64,000 nucleotides of DNA from Nymphaea colorata (lineage: Eukaryota; Streptophyta; Magnoliopsida; Nymphaeales; Nymphaeaceae), in assembly GCF_008831285.2 (NCBI RefSeq), contig NC_045146.1, forward strand, positions 13,717,289 to 13,781,288. The letters are read 5' to 3'. The position numbers were made by a program, and so were the translations under genes. This document shows, one piece after another, positions 10,601 to 25,800 of the stretch. The notes below the pieces were generated by a model. The model searched no databases and had not been told where the DNA came from. It saw only the letters and a list, made by a program, of their open reading frames with translations. The number at the start of each line of letters is the position of its first letter. The stretch's first letter is position 1.

Positions 10601-13212
10601 AAAGGTATGGAAAAGAGAAGAGTCTTTCCCGGACACTGCTAAATATTTGGAAAGGTTGAAAAAGTCAATAAGTTAATGGCTAACTATTTTCTTTCCTTTT
10701 TTTCCTTCGGGGTATTCACTCTGTCAGATGCTGCTCATTCCTTATATAAAAACTGTACATTTCTTCATTTGGACCATCCAATGCATTACCAAGAACATGT
10801 GACTGTGAAATTCTGTTGCATGCAATCTCTCTTGCATTTTGACTGTGTTTGTGTTTATATTGCCTGGCTAAATTGAAGACTTTGGCCGCCAACTTGCATA
10901 TTTTAAGGTTGGGAGAAGCATAGAAAACAAAAAGAAATAAGAGAGCCATATATGTAGCGCTGCATTTTGTTTGTCGTTCTTCTGTGACATCAAGACATGC
11001 ATCTCAAGTTCTGTGTTCCTTGGGCAATTGATGTTGCTACTTTCTTGTCATTGTGCTAATTGCTTTACATGCGAATTCAGGTGAAACCTACATATCCTTC
11101 AACAAGCAACTGAAAGGCAACAGAAGAGAAATGATTCAGCTCGGCATCCCAGTCTTCGGGCAGAAGAAAGATAAGCCAAGTAACCACTTATGGCTCCATT
11201 CTTTCAGTTTCTCTGTACGTCCCTGGGATGAATGAATTCTGGAACCCAGTAGTCTTGGGCTCTCCTCTTTGTGCCCCTTCCTATGAATCACGCTCATGTG
11301 TTATTGGTACTTTTGTTTTTATAGTTCCTCAGACTGTCTACTAACACAGTTTTTTTTTTTTTTTTAATTGCTATTTGAAATATTTTGCATTTTTAGCTTC
11401 AATGTGTATATACAAAGTTTTCATATTTTACTTGAACTGTCTGGATGGGTTTATATGGGTCACTAAGCATTGAATTATATAATTGAGTCGACTAGACAGT
11501 TCATTTTCTTTGGAGCTAGCTAGCTCATTCAATCTGCTGGCTGTTGATTTAACGGGATCGGCAGCCTGTCCTTCCCTTCTCGTCCGTCCTATTTGTATGA
11601 CTACTATTTTATCCATAATTTTTAATAAATTTCTTATTTTCGTGATGAGAATCTGGACATGATGTATCTCAGAGTGCCCTGGTACGACATGTCCAACAAC
11701 TGCTTTTCATGACTACCGGAACAGAACTCTCGAAATCTGACCTGCCAAATTAATTGTTGCTATGAGCTCCGTATGAATTCAGTGCTAAAATGGAAGATCA
11801 ACTGTACAGGTTTTCAACGTGACGACCTTAATAAAGTCCACCTTTTGTGTATTAACTGATTACATCTCCTTCATGTCCATTCATTTATGGTTTCCTGTTG
11901 GCTTCTCTTTATCGCTGTGCAGTTGAATATATGTATATATTTTTCCTTTTACAGGCTACGTTGAACCAATTCCAACGGCTTTTGAAGCTGCCATCGATCG
12001 CCTGGTTCACTGGCATTTGATACCAGAAAGCAGAAAGCCGAATTGTTGCATTATCAATTTCTTTGACGAGGTACATCTTTGAGTTTCCTCAGCATACAAA
12101 TAAAAAAATTTGGTGTATTTCTTTACTGCTTTTTCTTTAGTTAGTCAGTCCTGTAGTACTCCTTGCAAATTTGTGGTCCTAAGCTTCGCTCCAGCCACTC
12201 CAAATGGCTCCTGCACACCTCGTATTTCCATGAATGCGGCTTATTTCTTGATTTATTATCTCTTATTACAACCTGCATGACAATGGCCATATATGATTTC
12301 TCTGGTCAGGGTGAATGCTCTCAACCTTATTTGAGGCCCCCACATATTGAGCACCCAATTTCAACACTTTCACTGAGCTCTGATTGCAAGATGGTTTTCG
12401 GCCGGATCTTCATGAGTGACCGCCATGGCAACTACAAGGGCTCTCTAGAGCTTCCGCTTAATGAAGGGTATGCGCCTAGTTTACCATATTTCTTTTTTTG
12501 TTTAATAAGTATAAAATTCTAAGAATCTAAATCAATGTTTTCAGTCAGATTCATCAGAACCTGTTAGAATATATATGTTTCCATATTGAGTTCAATCTCT
12601 TCTATCGTTTATCTTCTTCTGAAAAGAAAAAAGAAAAAACAGTGTTGAGGTGGATTAGCCGCGGTTTTTCTCCCAGCAGAACGGAAAAAGTTTGCTTTTT
12701 TTTAATTTTTATCTAGAAAAGATTGGAAAAGATCAGGGATGGCCTGACTCAAATTTGTCATATGCAGGTCACTCGTAGTCATGCGTGGCAACAGTGCCAG
12801 CACTACCCATGCAATCTGCCCATCTCCAAGCAAGCGAACCACCGTCACCTTCGTGAAGGTTTGCACAGACGGCAGCAACCATGCTCGGCCGGTCGTGATC
12901 TCCCGGAAGCCCCTTTTAGCCAGGAGAATGACACTGTGGCAGGTGAGCGGACTCCAAGAGAAGGACTTCTCCTGCAAGCTGGCCGACGACTCCAGTGAAT
13001 GCGGACAGGTGGACGGCGTCCCCAAGTTGGGACTCCTTCCCATCCCCTTAGTATCGGCAGCGCCGGGATGGCCCATGGTCGTCCAGCGCAGAAGGCCGCC
13101 AGTTGCTGGCACCGGCGTTTTTATACCTAGCAAAACGGATGCAGCTGGCCCTAGGAACGGTTCCCGGATGGTCAGAGAAACAGATAACTCAGAAGACAAT
13201 GTTTCAGCCTGA
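3814..13212 (+). CDS. ALKBH10B: ALKBH10-like 2-oxoglutarate/Fe(II) dioxygenase (probable RNA m6A demethylase)
   Basis: Seven exons join in phase: 3814-4444, 9072-9205, 9323-9440, 11081-11179, 11955-12070, 12310-12467 and 12768-13212, giving 566 residues. All introns are GT-AG. The N-terminus (about residues 12-85, with SWFRSEFTAANAIIDALC) matches the plant ALKBH9/10 N-terminal region. A Glu/Lys-rich linker with a 21-residue repeat follows, then the AlkB-type jelly-roll (about 256-450). The metal-binding set is H378-x-E380 and H433; R442 in PSKRT is the expected 2-oxoglutarate-binding Arg. HxE instead of HxD is typical of the ALKBH10 branch. Known Arabidopsis ALKBH10B removes N6-methyladenosine from mRNA and affects flowering. 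That function is inferred here from family membership. The tail after about residue 450 is low-complexity. The ATG at 3814 is the first in frame and gives the expected N-terminus. Intron 1 is unusually long (4,627 bases). The gene symbol denotes the closest family, not proven orthology. Confidence 0.9.
4571..4646. repeat. Compound microsatellite (TC)n(AC)n(AG)n
   Basis: About ten TC units, eleven AC units and seventeen AG units follow one another without interruption in intron 1 of the ALKBH10-like gene, 126 bases after its donor site. The flanking TC and AG runs are complementary and could fold into a hairpin with the AC run as loop. Confidence 0.95.
6242..7060 (-). other. Long antisense open frame of unknown nature inside ALKBH10 intron 1
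   Basis: A 272-codon frame is open on the minus strand across a block visibly richer in G+C than its surroundings. The translation has no recognised domain, signal peptide or membrane segment. It is rich in Arg, Ser and Pro, which is what chance reading of GC-rich DNA gives. Plus-strand frames of 103 and 67 codons overlap it. It could be a decayed transposon or captured gene fragment, a non-coding transcript, or a chance ORF. I do not call it a gene. Confidence 0.3.
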
Positions 13213-15561
13213 TCTCTCTCTCTCTCTCTCTTCGGTTGGTTTTCGTTTATGGTTATGTGTTAAATGAGACAAAGAGGGCAGCAGCAGTGAAGGTTTTAAG
13301 GATGAGAGCTTGTCAATTGCCATTGAGTCGCATATGTCTATTCTCTTAATGCGGACAGGTTATTGTTGATATCCAACAACCACACTCAGCTGGGGCGTGT
13401 TCATCAATTAGAAGAGTCATCTTTTATGCGGCATTGGAACTTGGCTCTTTTGACTCTTCTTCTCTTGCCTTCTCACAGTGGCCTCGTGGCCTCTCTCAAG
13501 GAGGTTCGTCAGTCTCCATAGAGCCCTTGTCATTTTGGTCGCGAATTCCGACCACTTGATAGTTTTCTGCAGGGCAGAAGCTCGCCGTGCCCACCCCAAG
13601 TGAGAAACTTTTTTGGGGTTTAAAAGCGCCTTTCAACTCTGAATTTGACAATGCATCTCAAATCAGAGGAAGAGAGCCTTAATTGAGATATATAAGTTTT
13701 TAAAATTGAAGAATTACTCATTTATTGTGGAATCCGTATCTCTTTCGAAAGACAGGTTTCATATCCTTATTAGGAAAAGAATCCGAATTATGAGAACCCA
13801 AACTTTTAGATCACCTCCAGTCTTGACTCGGAGACAATCAAACGCTCCTTGAAAAATCACCCCTTAAAGTTTTTTTTTAAGATTAAATTCTGGAATCTAA
13901 TATTTAACGCGTGCATGTTGTAAATTGGGATTTTTTTCTTGTGGCAAAAAAATTCCCGGGACTACCCAATTGCTCGGGTCCAGATATATGCAAAAAAAGT
14001 ACGCTTCCACTTTGTCTGCAACTTGAATTTTTCGCTGCACGAGATGAGAAATTAAAAACCCAAAAGAGTTCAGAAATTGTGGGCAAAAGACCAGGAGCGT
14101 AATTCCTTGATTTCTATGGCGTGGTTGATGGTAGACTATCTGAGTTCTATTTGATCAAGTTCAATGACTTTGTCTCACTTGATCTTACTGTGAAGTGCGA
14201 AAGTACTAGAATGGAGATCCCACTTTTATGGGAGTGCATTACATCCATATGTTCTTAAAAGAGGTCTACACGGGTCCACTGATAACTTCTTAAAGTGGAT
14301 AGATCTCATCTGTGTCCCATGTTTAAAAGATAGTACGCCAATTGACACAGCTCGTCGTGGGGTTGGACTTAAAGGCCATGGTTGATAGCCATGGATCTGA
14401 AACTGCGATGAGGAGGCGAGGGTTCCACAAGAAGTCTTTGGAGGTAATCTCCAATCTGCAAGACAGACAGAGCAAGACTTCAATTTGTTAGCCTAAGTCA
14501 TCAGAAAGCTCAGATCATTTGGCAAATGAAACAATTTGTGAGTGTTTTATGAAGTACATAGATACCTAGTTTTAGTGTTACATGAATCTGATCCAATCTT
14601 CGGAGTAGATTCATGTATAAAATTATAACACTTTGTGTAGGCAATTGCCTACACAGTCCCACAATTTACTTATTAGTAGTTTCCAAGTTATTTGATTATT
14701 TATATCTTGGTGGCCATCATTCATTTGTTTAATGCCCCTCAATCATTTGATTATGCATTTGAAGAGTCATATATATTTCGAAATAGGACCCCTCCTTCCT
14801 CAACCAACAAAATTCCGGCTCATCTATTGAAAGTAGGAATATAAGTGTTAGATTTTAAACAAAATCTGAACTAATACAATTTTTAAATTGTATGAGATTC
14901 TCAACTCTATAAATTTTGTGTGAATTTCTTCCCATTGAGGGCTAGATTGGAGACGAAATGGCTTAGATACATCTATTACCAAGTTGTTGTTTTGACCTCA
15001 AATGAACGGAGAAGATTAAAAAGTAGAATTCAAATATTTTTCATATAATCAGATATAAGTGATTGCTCAGTAACAGAATTATAGAAGATATTAAAGTTTG
15101 ATTACTAACTGGATCTTGCCCAAATCCAAGCAATTTATGCAGACATTTTGCTTTCCTAAATGTATTTCCAGACACTTTCTATAACGTCAATGTTTCTCCA
15201 TCAAACGAGATCTATAAGTTCTTAGTTTTTTATCACAAGATACTCACTAGTATATAATTCCATTACAAAGTCAAGTTAGATCCAATAGATTCGGCATTTT
15301 AAAACAGGCCAATTTCCGGATCCGATAATGATCCGACTACGATGCCGGAAGGGCACGACTTTGGTCTCTTTTGGTTTATCCACCACCGGCACATGTATTC
15401 CAGATCTTGACTCAGACCGGTCTTAGTCGATGTCCATTTGGATCTTAGATTCTGATAGGGATCCAGATTCATTCGAACGCAGACCCTCGCCGGGCTTGAG
15501 TCACTCGGCCTTCTTTCCCCGCTCAGCGCATCGCTGAATCTGGATCGTCCATCTCTGAGTC
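13213..15561. other. Intergenic region between ALKBH10-like and eS4 genes
   Basis: A (CT)n run lies just after the ALKBH10 stop, at 13214-13231. No coding region is supported. Around 14636-14820 lies a repeat remnant that starts with aggcaattgcct and resembles material near 2465 and 59790. A dispersed fragment with gagtgttttatga lies near 14541. The rest appears unique. Confidence 0.65.
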
Positions 15562-15587
15562 TAGGGTTTCCACCTAAAAAGTATAAA
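15562..15587 (+). promoter_or_regulatory. eS4 promoter: telo-box plus TATA box
   Basis: TAGGGTTT at 15562-15569 is the reverse complement of the plant telo-box AAACCCTA, a frequent element of plant ribosomal-protein promoters. TATAAA follows at 15582-15587. With the usual spacing of about 30 bases, transcription would start near 15612-15620, giving a leader of about 80 bases before the ATG at 15698. Motif identity is seen directly; function is inferred. Confidence 0.65.
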
Positions 15588-15697
15588 CCCGAAGACGTGC
15601 TGTGTCTCTAGAGCGCTCGAGGGACGACGACTGAGGCAGGGGAGACGTTCGCGGGGAGGAGGAGAAGAGTAGCTGCGGCGGTCATTCCTGAGCCAAA

Positions 15698-18501
<2,804 letters not shown>

Positions 18502-21449
18502 CTGTTTTCAGTTCGGGACGTTGAGTATTCTTGACAGTTTTGTTATCCATTTTGCCTTTAATGGTGGAGGCTGTTTTGCAAGACATTTCTTACTTCTTTT
18601 TTTCTCGTTGTTCACAGTTGAAGGAAGTTATGCTTTTGTAATTAGGGACATGAATTGAGTTCGAAATTGGATGACTTTTCCTATAAGTGGACTAGCTTGA
18701 TTCTGTTTTGGCTTTCATTAACTGGTCTTTTTTGCTGTTGTTCCAGATTTAGATATGCAAATAGCAGGTCGTGAAGTTCTTTTCATGTGTCTTTATGGGC
18801 CCCCGTGCGTTATCTATGTGAAGGTGATGACGTGAAAGTAAGTTCTCACTTGAGAAATAGGCGATGACATGGAAAAGCTATATTTGCGAGTTCGAATGTT
18901 GCGCTGTTGATCTTGTCTTTGAGACTATACAAAGATTGGATAAGCTTCTTAGCTTTTCGTCGATCTCCGTGTTCTGATCGATCTTCCCCATTAATGAGTT
19001 CCAAGTATTTCTCAGTCTTGAAGAAATTACTCTTCGTTTTTTATGCTTTAAGCCCTAATCACGATATTCAGTATCGTAGTAGTATTAGATCTCTGTGTTG
19101 GCGTCCATGTGAGGTATGCCATCTTGGCTATTCTCAGGTTCTGGAACTAGATTAAGTTTACGAGGTAGTCTGTTGCAGTCATGTAAATTTTGAACTGCCT
19201 GGCGGTTGAAGGTGGTGCTGAAAGAGAAGAACTTATCCTACTCGGGCATTCCCTCTATTTGGCTTGTTCCGAACTAAATAAGGTGATAAAATATGCCGTG
19301 AACTTATTTAGCAGTTTTGAGTAGGGATTGCCAAGTCATGCTTGTGAATTGTTTTGAAAAGTAAATCTTGTCATGTTGACAAGCTTCTTAAATTGTTTTG
19401 AGAAAACAAATCCCAGTCACAGTCGCTGTTGGATATTGTAACACTTCTCAAGCCAGGCCACTATCCAAAGTGGCTGATATTCTTCCGCATCTTCACAAGC
19501 TTGTTGAATTGGTTCGAGAAGTAAACCTTGTCATCTTCATAATCTTGTTAAATTGATTTGAGAAGTAAATCTTGTCATCTTCACAAACAACTGCGACTAA
19601 GAAACGCAGATTGGCAAAGTAGGTCTACTTTTATAATGGGTATATTAAGCGATCCATAGGCCTCTCTGTTTATCCTTATGATCCTCATTTGCCTGTAATA
19701 AAGCATCTAAGGAAGCCAGTACAAACAGAATCAAGAGATGTGAATACACAAGAATGGCATGGTGGAGCAGGAGGTTGAAGTCCTCAGCTGGGGCCTTGGG
19801 GTTTAGAAGCAACAGTTGAGGTATCTTTAAAATGGGGACATTACACTCCCCCAATAATGTTTCATTGTATAATAAGATTGGTCGAAGAATCCGTGTTTTA
19901 TGAGAGGCGCCTTGAAGGGTCGTTTGACAAATGAAACACTTTTTAAGTGTTTCATGAATTAAAGGGTCGTTTGACAAATGAAAAAATGAAACACTTTTTA
20001 AGTGTTTCATGAATTAAAGACTGAGGCAGCCTGTCCCAATATTTGGTTTAGGTTCATAGCCAAACAGCCCCAGTGTGTTATGCCCTGAAATAATTAAGAG
20101 CAACTGCACAGTGGAGATCACAACGTACCTCCTTTTGTCTTGAAGACGAATGTAACAAATGGTGATCTCGTTCACCACTAAACATTCCATTTGTTGCGTC
20201 TCATCATCCTCAGGGGCCACGCTAATCTTCTCTGCATGATTCCAATTTTGTCAGATGTCTCCCACCAATAAAATTTGCGTCATTCCAATTCCAATTTCAG
20301 TGGACGTCTCCAAAGGGACCGCCAGTAAGCATTCCTTACGGTGCCACTTAATGCCTACAAAGAGGTCTCACTCTTCCTCATCAAGAGGGCAAGGTGTCCA
20401 ATCACAGAAAATTCGAAATCATGCAATTAAACATGACAAGCTTTCTCCATTTTGTTTCACGATGGCTGAATCAGAAGGATTTTACCCCTGTTCACATTTT
20501 CTGCTAGTCAATCATTCAAAATTTGCATTGGGAGACTTGACGAAAAGAAGGAAACGAAGATCACGGTGGATAATAACAAGTCTCAATCAAAGCCACAACA
20601 GAAAATCTTGGATATTAAACAAGCCGCCCATTTTACGCAAACAATCATTTTAGTTGCTACGCAACGTGCAACCTAAAATCAGGTAGCGTTAACCCTTGAA
20701 AAAAGAGAAGCAAAGAAACTTAAGCAAGATAGAGTGGCTAACAGACTATGGAGAGATCCGCCCTCTCATTAAACGTAAAAGGCAGAAAACATGATGCGCT
20801 TGAGCTCCCAATGAGGAGGTGGTGTCTGTCAAGCGATAGGAAAGCATATTACAAAGATTTAAGCCTTAATAGTAGAGGCAGCCGATAAGAACAGGTTAAA
20901 CAGCCTCGATGTTCAACCTAAAAGCTGCCCACCCATGACTACTCAAATCAACCACCATAAATAGCCATGAAAGGACGCGCTTCATGAGATAGTACGTGAA
21001 TGATAAGAGGCCACACACTAGTCACAACAATTCATGAACAACCATAAACCAAAACAAGAATGAACACGAAGCAGGGTCAAGTAGCACGTGAGAATGTTCG
21101 ATCAACGGAAGGTACCAAACTCGCAAGACTACAAGAAGCAACGGGGCGTTGCACAAAGCAGAACGAACAGCAGAATGGATTTAACACATCTAACTAGTTG
21201 AGTTTCATCACTGCCATTAGGCTATGATCTGTACTCAACTAGATTTGAGATTATTTCAATTTAAACGTGAAGAATATACATAAAAAGGTATTTACATAAT
21301 CGAATAATTGTGCTAAAGAAACCAACAATTATTGGATAAAAATACTTGGAGGAGGAAACCAAACCAACAAGCAGAGAAAGGAGAATCTGTCAATGGGAAG
21401 GAAAAAAAAAAGTGTGTGTATGGGACAGCAGCCTTCTCTAAGACCGTCA
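18502..21449. other. Intergenic region between eS4 and the BSD-domain gene
   Basis: The eS4 3' UTR begins here. The rest has no supported gene. It includes a set of related segments around 19330-19590 (variants of gagaagtaaatcttgtcatc), a duplicated hairpin-bearing segment at 19917-20018, and an open minus-strand stretch at about 19645-19900 that could be a decayed transposon fragment. Confidence 0.65.
19917..20018. repeat. Tandem duplication of a hairpin-forming segment
   Basis: The segment starting gggtcgtttgacaaatga and ending catgaattaaa occurs at 19917-19963 and again at 19964-20018, the second copy carrying an 8-base insertion. Each copy holds a perfect inverted repeat, ATGAAACACTT-ttt-AAGTGTTTCAT. 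Related agtgtttcat-type sequence occurs elsewhere in the window (about 1890, 33690, 57600), so this may be the end of a dispersed MITE family. Confidence 0.7.
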
Positions 21450-22849
21450 TCAAGACTTAACATCATCATCATCTTCAATATCCCAATTGAGATCCTCCTC
21501 GTCGTCTGCAGTACTTAGCCGTTTGCGGATATCAACCTTGTTTGGGCTTCCACCGCTGGTCGTCGCTTTTGTCTCATCGTTGCTTCCGAGATCTTCGATC
21601 TCATCCCAACCAAGATCATCTTCCTCTTGTGCGGAAACTTGGCTGGAAACAACAGAAAAATCACTATCCTTAGACGATTCTCCGTTGTCTGTTTTTGTTT
21701 CTAGCAATGTCCTATCCTCCGCAATTTCCTTCACTGGATCCGATTGGCCGCTCTTATCCTCAGGCGTTTCACCACCCAACTTAGCATTCTCATTAACAGT
21801 AGATTCAATCGGTGCTTCGAGATCTTTACTCTTAACGGAAGATTCAGAACATGGTTCCTTCTCGTGCACTTCCTCGGAGGCAGTCCCTTCCTTTTCCGGG
21901 CTCTCTACATTCTCATAACTCGAGCCAGCATGAACCTCTTCAAGTCCCTTGATATCCTTAATGGCGTTCTTCTGCGATTCATTTGGTTCCGCAGCTTCAG
22001 ACTCATCATCATCATCGACCTCCCAACTCAAATCTTCTTCCTCGTCTCCAGCCATCACCCGCTTCACCAAATGAGCTCTAGCTTCTTCAACTTGCTTGAG
22101 CTTATGAACCCTGTAGGCATACCTAGTCCAGAAAGTATCGGAATCGACAGTTTTAGGTACCAATTTGGCAAAAAACCCGCTAACTGCAGCATTTTCCTCG
22201 CAGAGTTCCTCAATCTCATCCTCCATCTCTTGGAGAGAAAACCCAGATTTCCATTTAGTGAAGTCATCAACATCATCCGGATCTTCGCAGTAGGTGTTCG
22301 CATCGTTCTGAATGGCATGCAATTGCATCTCGAACCTAGTGAACTTTTTAATGCCAATACTGGATGGTGCAGGCACGGCCTGATTAGGATTATCGAGGGA
22401 GAGGAGCGCATCCTTACCATGCGAGATAAGATCCGCCGTGCTCTTGAAGACGACGTCGATCGCCTGGCCAACAGATTCGAGGGACTCCTGGGCGACAAAC
22501 GCTCCGGTCTCTAAGGACGCCGGGAGAGTAGCTGCCACCACGCGGGCTTCCTCGGCGAGCCCAACGCGGAACTCGTCGAGGCCATGGCGGTACGTGTCGA
22601 TCACCTGCTCCGATCTGGTGGTGATGGTCTTGATGAGGGAGCCGAAGTTCCATCCACCAAATGCCGCCGCCGCTGAAGCGGATTCTTCTGTTCTCGGGAA
22701 CTACGGTTAGGGTTCGAGGGAGATCCGGATTCCCCTTCGCCCTCCGCCACTTCCCCAGGATTAGCGTTTCCTGCTGCTGCTCCTTCCTCTTCCTCCGTCT
22801 CTCTTGGGTACCGAGGCTCGTCGGAGAAGACGGATCTGAAGAAATCCAT
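21450..22849 (-). CDS. BSD-domain protein, acidic C-terminus, with a frame break near the N-terminus
   Basis: The ATG at 22849 starts MDFFRSVFSDEP, the expected start for plant BSD-domain proteins. This frame leads through a Glu/Gly/Ser-rich linker. The conserved continuation (AFGGWNFGSLIKT, then SEQVIDTYRHGLDEF) is in another frame, open only below position 22701. The CDS therefore needs a +1 shift between about 22700 and 22682, which would give about 466 residues. No GT-AG intron of normal size restores the frame while keeping WNFGSLIKT. The BSD domain lies at about 22260-22060, with the diagnostic FWTRYAYR. BSD domains occur in TFIIH p62, synapse-associated and DOS2-like proteins; the role here is unknown. 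The C-terminal half is strongly acidic with three motifs of the type EDL-x-W. This may be a sequencing indel, an allele, or an early pseudogene. Family assignment is secure; intactness is not. Confidence 0.8.
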
Positions 22850-25800
22850 TGATCAAATAATCTCTCTGTCTCCGTCTCCCCGCAGAGAGGCCTCTCTCCC
22901 TCCCTCCCTCTCTTTGTCTCTCTTTGGGATGGTATGGCGATGGAACTGCCATTTTTAATGGTGGACACAGAAGGCAAAGAATTGGCAATTATGTCCTCAG
23001 ACAAACTCCAAATGACGTGCAGTTGATATTTATGAAGCCCTAAACCAGCTCTCCTCTCAAGGATATATATGTATATACGAGCTTATTCTTTTGTCCATAA
23101 TTTAAAAATGTAATTACTTGCTGTAGCTTTTAATAATAGAAATCATAATTTTTCAGGAAAATTGTTGAATAAAAGTTTGAATTTTACCGTTGGCAATCTT
23201 GAAAAACAAAAAGATTAGTTAAAATGATAAGGTTACATTGAAAACAAACAACAGTAAACGTTCTCATCCTTTTCAAGATACTGAGGATTTATTTTGGCAG
23301 TTTTTCTGATCTGGGTCACGTTATTCACTCTCTTTTAAGATATTATGTTGTCCAAATTATATTCTCACAAGCCCAATTTTGACTTACATCTAACCATGTA
23401 TTGAACAGCATTTTGCCTCCAAAACACTATTTTAATATGCTTTTGAAACATGCCTCATAAGTTTTGAACAAATTTTATAATATAAACAACTTCAACCAGC
23501 AATTGATGCACCCCAAGCGCAACAACTTTGATAGTTTGTAACTTAAACAACACTCATCGACATGCTAATCACAACAACATCACTGGGTGGAATCTTTCGA
23601 GACCTGAGCCACACTCTTCCTTTCCTTCTTTCTCCTCAACACCCAAAAATTACTGTGACAAATTGGCATGTGATTATCTTTATCTAGCAAAGTTAATGGT
23701 GTTAGATGAAACGACAATTTACTAAGCTCACATGAACTGAGATGTTAGATGTGCATTTCATTATTTTGGCTTTAAATGAACATTTACTTTAGCTGTTGAT
23801 TTGAAATACTGCACACCAATCTTATCTGGAGTTCTTAACATGATTTCAGGGACATCTAATCAGGTTAAGAGTTCGGGTATGCTTTTTTCTCAGGGAATAA
23901 TTTCTCTTTCATAGAATAGAACGGCCGTCGGAAAAGTTAGGCACTTCACTTTCATCGAAAACGACAAGTTCCTTGGGGAAAAGTTGGCGCCAACATGGCT
24001 TACCGACCTTCTCTGCCGTCCCACTCGTTTCAAGTCCAAAAGAAAAGTAATCGCTTTCTTGTGGGAAACCCTTTTCTTTGCCTCCAAACAAACAGTCCCT
24101 AAGAAACCAAGCTTCATAAAATCGTCGTGTCCCCTTGATTGCACGCTGATCTGGTGCAGCTTTTATATAATATATATATATGAACCGTGAAACTAAATAA
24201 TGGCCCAATCTGATCCCCTGTATCGTGTGGCTATTAAATATGGAGAGTTGGAAATATAGTAGCTTGTGAAGAAGTTGTCACATCAACAGTAGTTTTTAAT
24301 TTTCGTCAATATGTTATGTAACGTTTATTTATTCAAAAATAACTTCAAACATAACAATCTATGAGTCGTTCATTTTGACTGATTTAATGACCTCCATGTT
24401 TTTCATATGTTCTTGAGGGGTCCTCATGTACTGGTGTTTGAAGTTCTGAACCAATCTTTAAGTCTTCCTTACCTTCACAACGATTTAGCATTTGATTTTC
24501 AGAGTCTTCTTGAACAGTGAATCCATGAATATGTAGAGATTATTAAGCTTTCCCAAGGGAGACTAGATTATTAAGCTTTCCCAAGGGAGACTAGATTATT
24601 AAACTTTCCCAAGGGAGACTAGTTTATTAAGCTTTACCAAGGGGACAACTATATGTTTGTAGACACAAAATATATTGTTTTCATTGAACATTTGATGGCC
24701 GGACTCATGGAAACAAGAAAATGCATCACAATACGAACAATGGTTTTCAACACCTTATATTTTTGGCATCATTTCGGTGATCATTTTCGCTTGAATCTAG
24801 CAAAGAGAACACTCTTTGAAACCGTTCATGCTTTAACGAACATAATCAGGATATGGGTGCTGAACCCATTGACGTCGATTATAAAGGGCAAATCAATCTG
24901 ATTCATCCGCTGAAAAAGGGATTCTCACTTGCCATGCACTGTCCATTTTTAAATTATTTTGAAATGTTTTTTATTATTTCTTATTATTCTCTATGTTTTC
25001 AGGATTTTCAGTTTTTTCTAAAGTAAATATAATAACACTTTTTTTCAATTCATAACGGATTCAGTTGAATCAGCCAATCCACTAGATTTGCAGCATGAAA
25101 TGACTGATTTCATCCAGTTTCAAATTTTAACAAGGGGCGCACTCAGGCTCTTCTTCGACCTCAGCAGATATGTTTAACGTACAAAAGAACAACAATCGTC
25201 CTTAAATAAAGTTTATGTCGTGACTACGACTCGTATGGCAGATTGAGAGATGGGCCATAGCATGTTTTGTCATTGCATCGAGCAGTAGATGTCTGCTTTT
25301 GGATTCTCACAAGAATATCCCGCATATGCTGCCGACAGGTTGGTGATATTTTTATTATAATGTAGTGACCAATGTCAGTATCTGAAATGATACGGAGAAT
25401 CGGCCTGCCTTGGCATAACTAATCAAGATTCATTTCAGTGGAGCAACTGATACAATGCGACTTCATTGATACAGGGAATCAGGTTAGTACCGCAAGCTAC
25501 TACTCAGTCCACAAATAACTCCTTTAGTTTATCATATCGAAGTGCAAATATATCGTCAATGCACATTAAGAATGAGGCAGTTTCAGTTTTGAGATGTATG
25601 ATAAGTTTGTAAAATGAGCAAACTTTACCTTATTAACATGGGTAAAGTTCATCTACATAAAGCTTTATAAAGAAAGATCAGAATTAGACTGGCTGAAGCT
25701 GAAGAAGACACTCATAAAGTGACAGTCAAAATGCATCGACGGGTGAATATCAGTGTTCAAAGAAAATTTGTCACTTATTTCTCACATTCAAGATGGTAAA

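Noticed and set aside
19645-20010. 121-codon minus-strand frame, Leu-rich
   Set aside because: It overlaps the duplicated hairpin repeat and has no recognised family. It may be a decayed transposon piece but is not supported as a gene.
22601-22849. Stand-alone 82-codon protein starting MDFFRSVF
   Set aside because: Its first residues are the known start of BSD-domain proteins and the rest of the family's N-terminus lies in the neighbouring frame. It is one gene with a frame break, not a separate small gene.
22414-23004. 196-codon minus-strand frame across the BSD gene start
   Set aside because: It is a shadow frame; its translation is unrelated to any family, and the BSD start and WNFGSLIKT lie in the other two frames.
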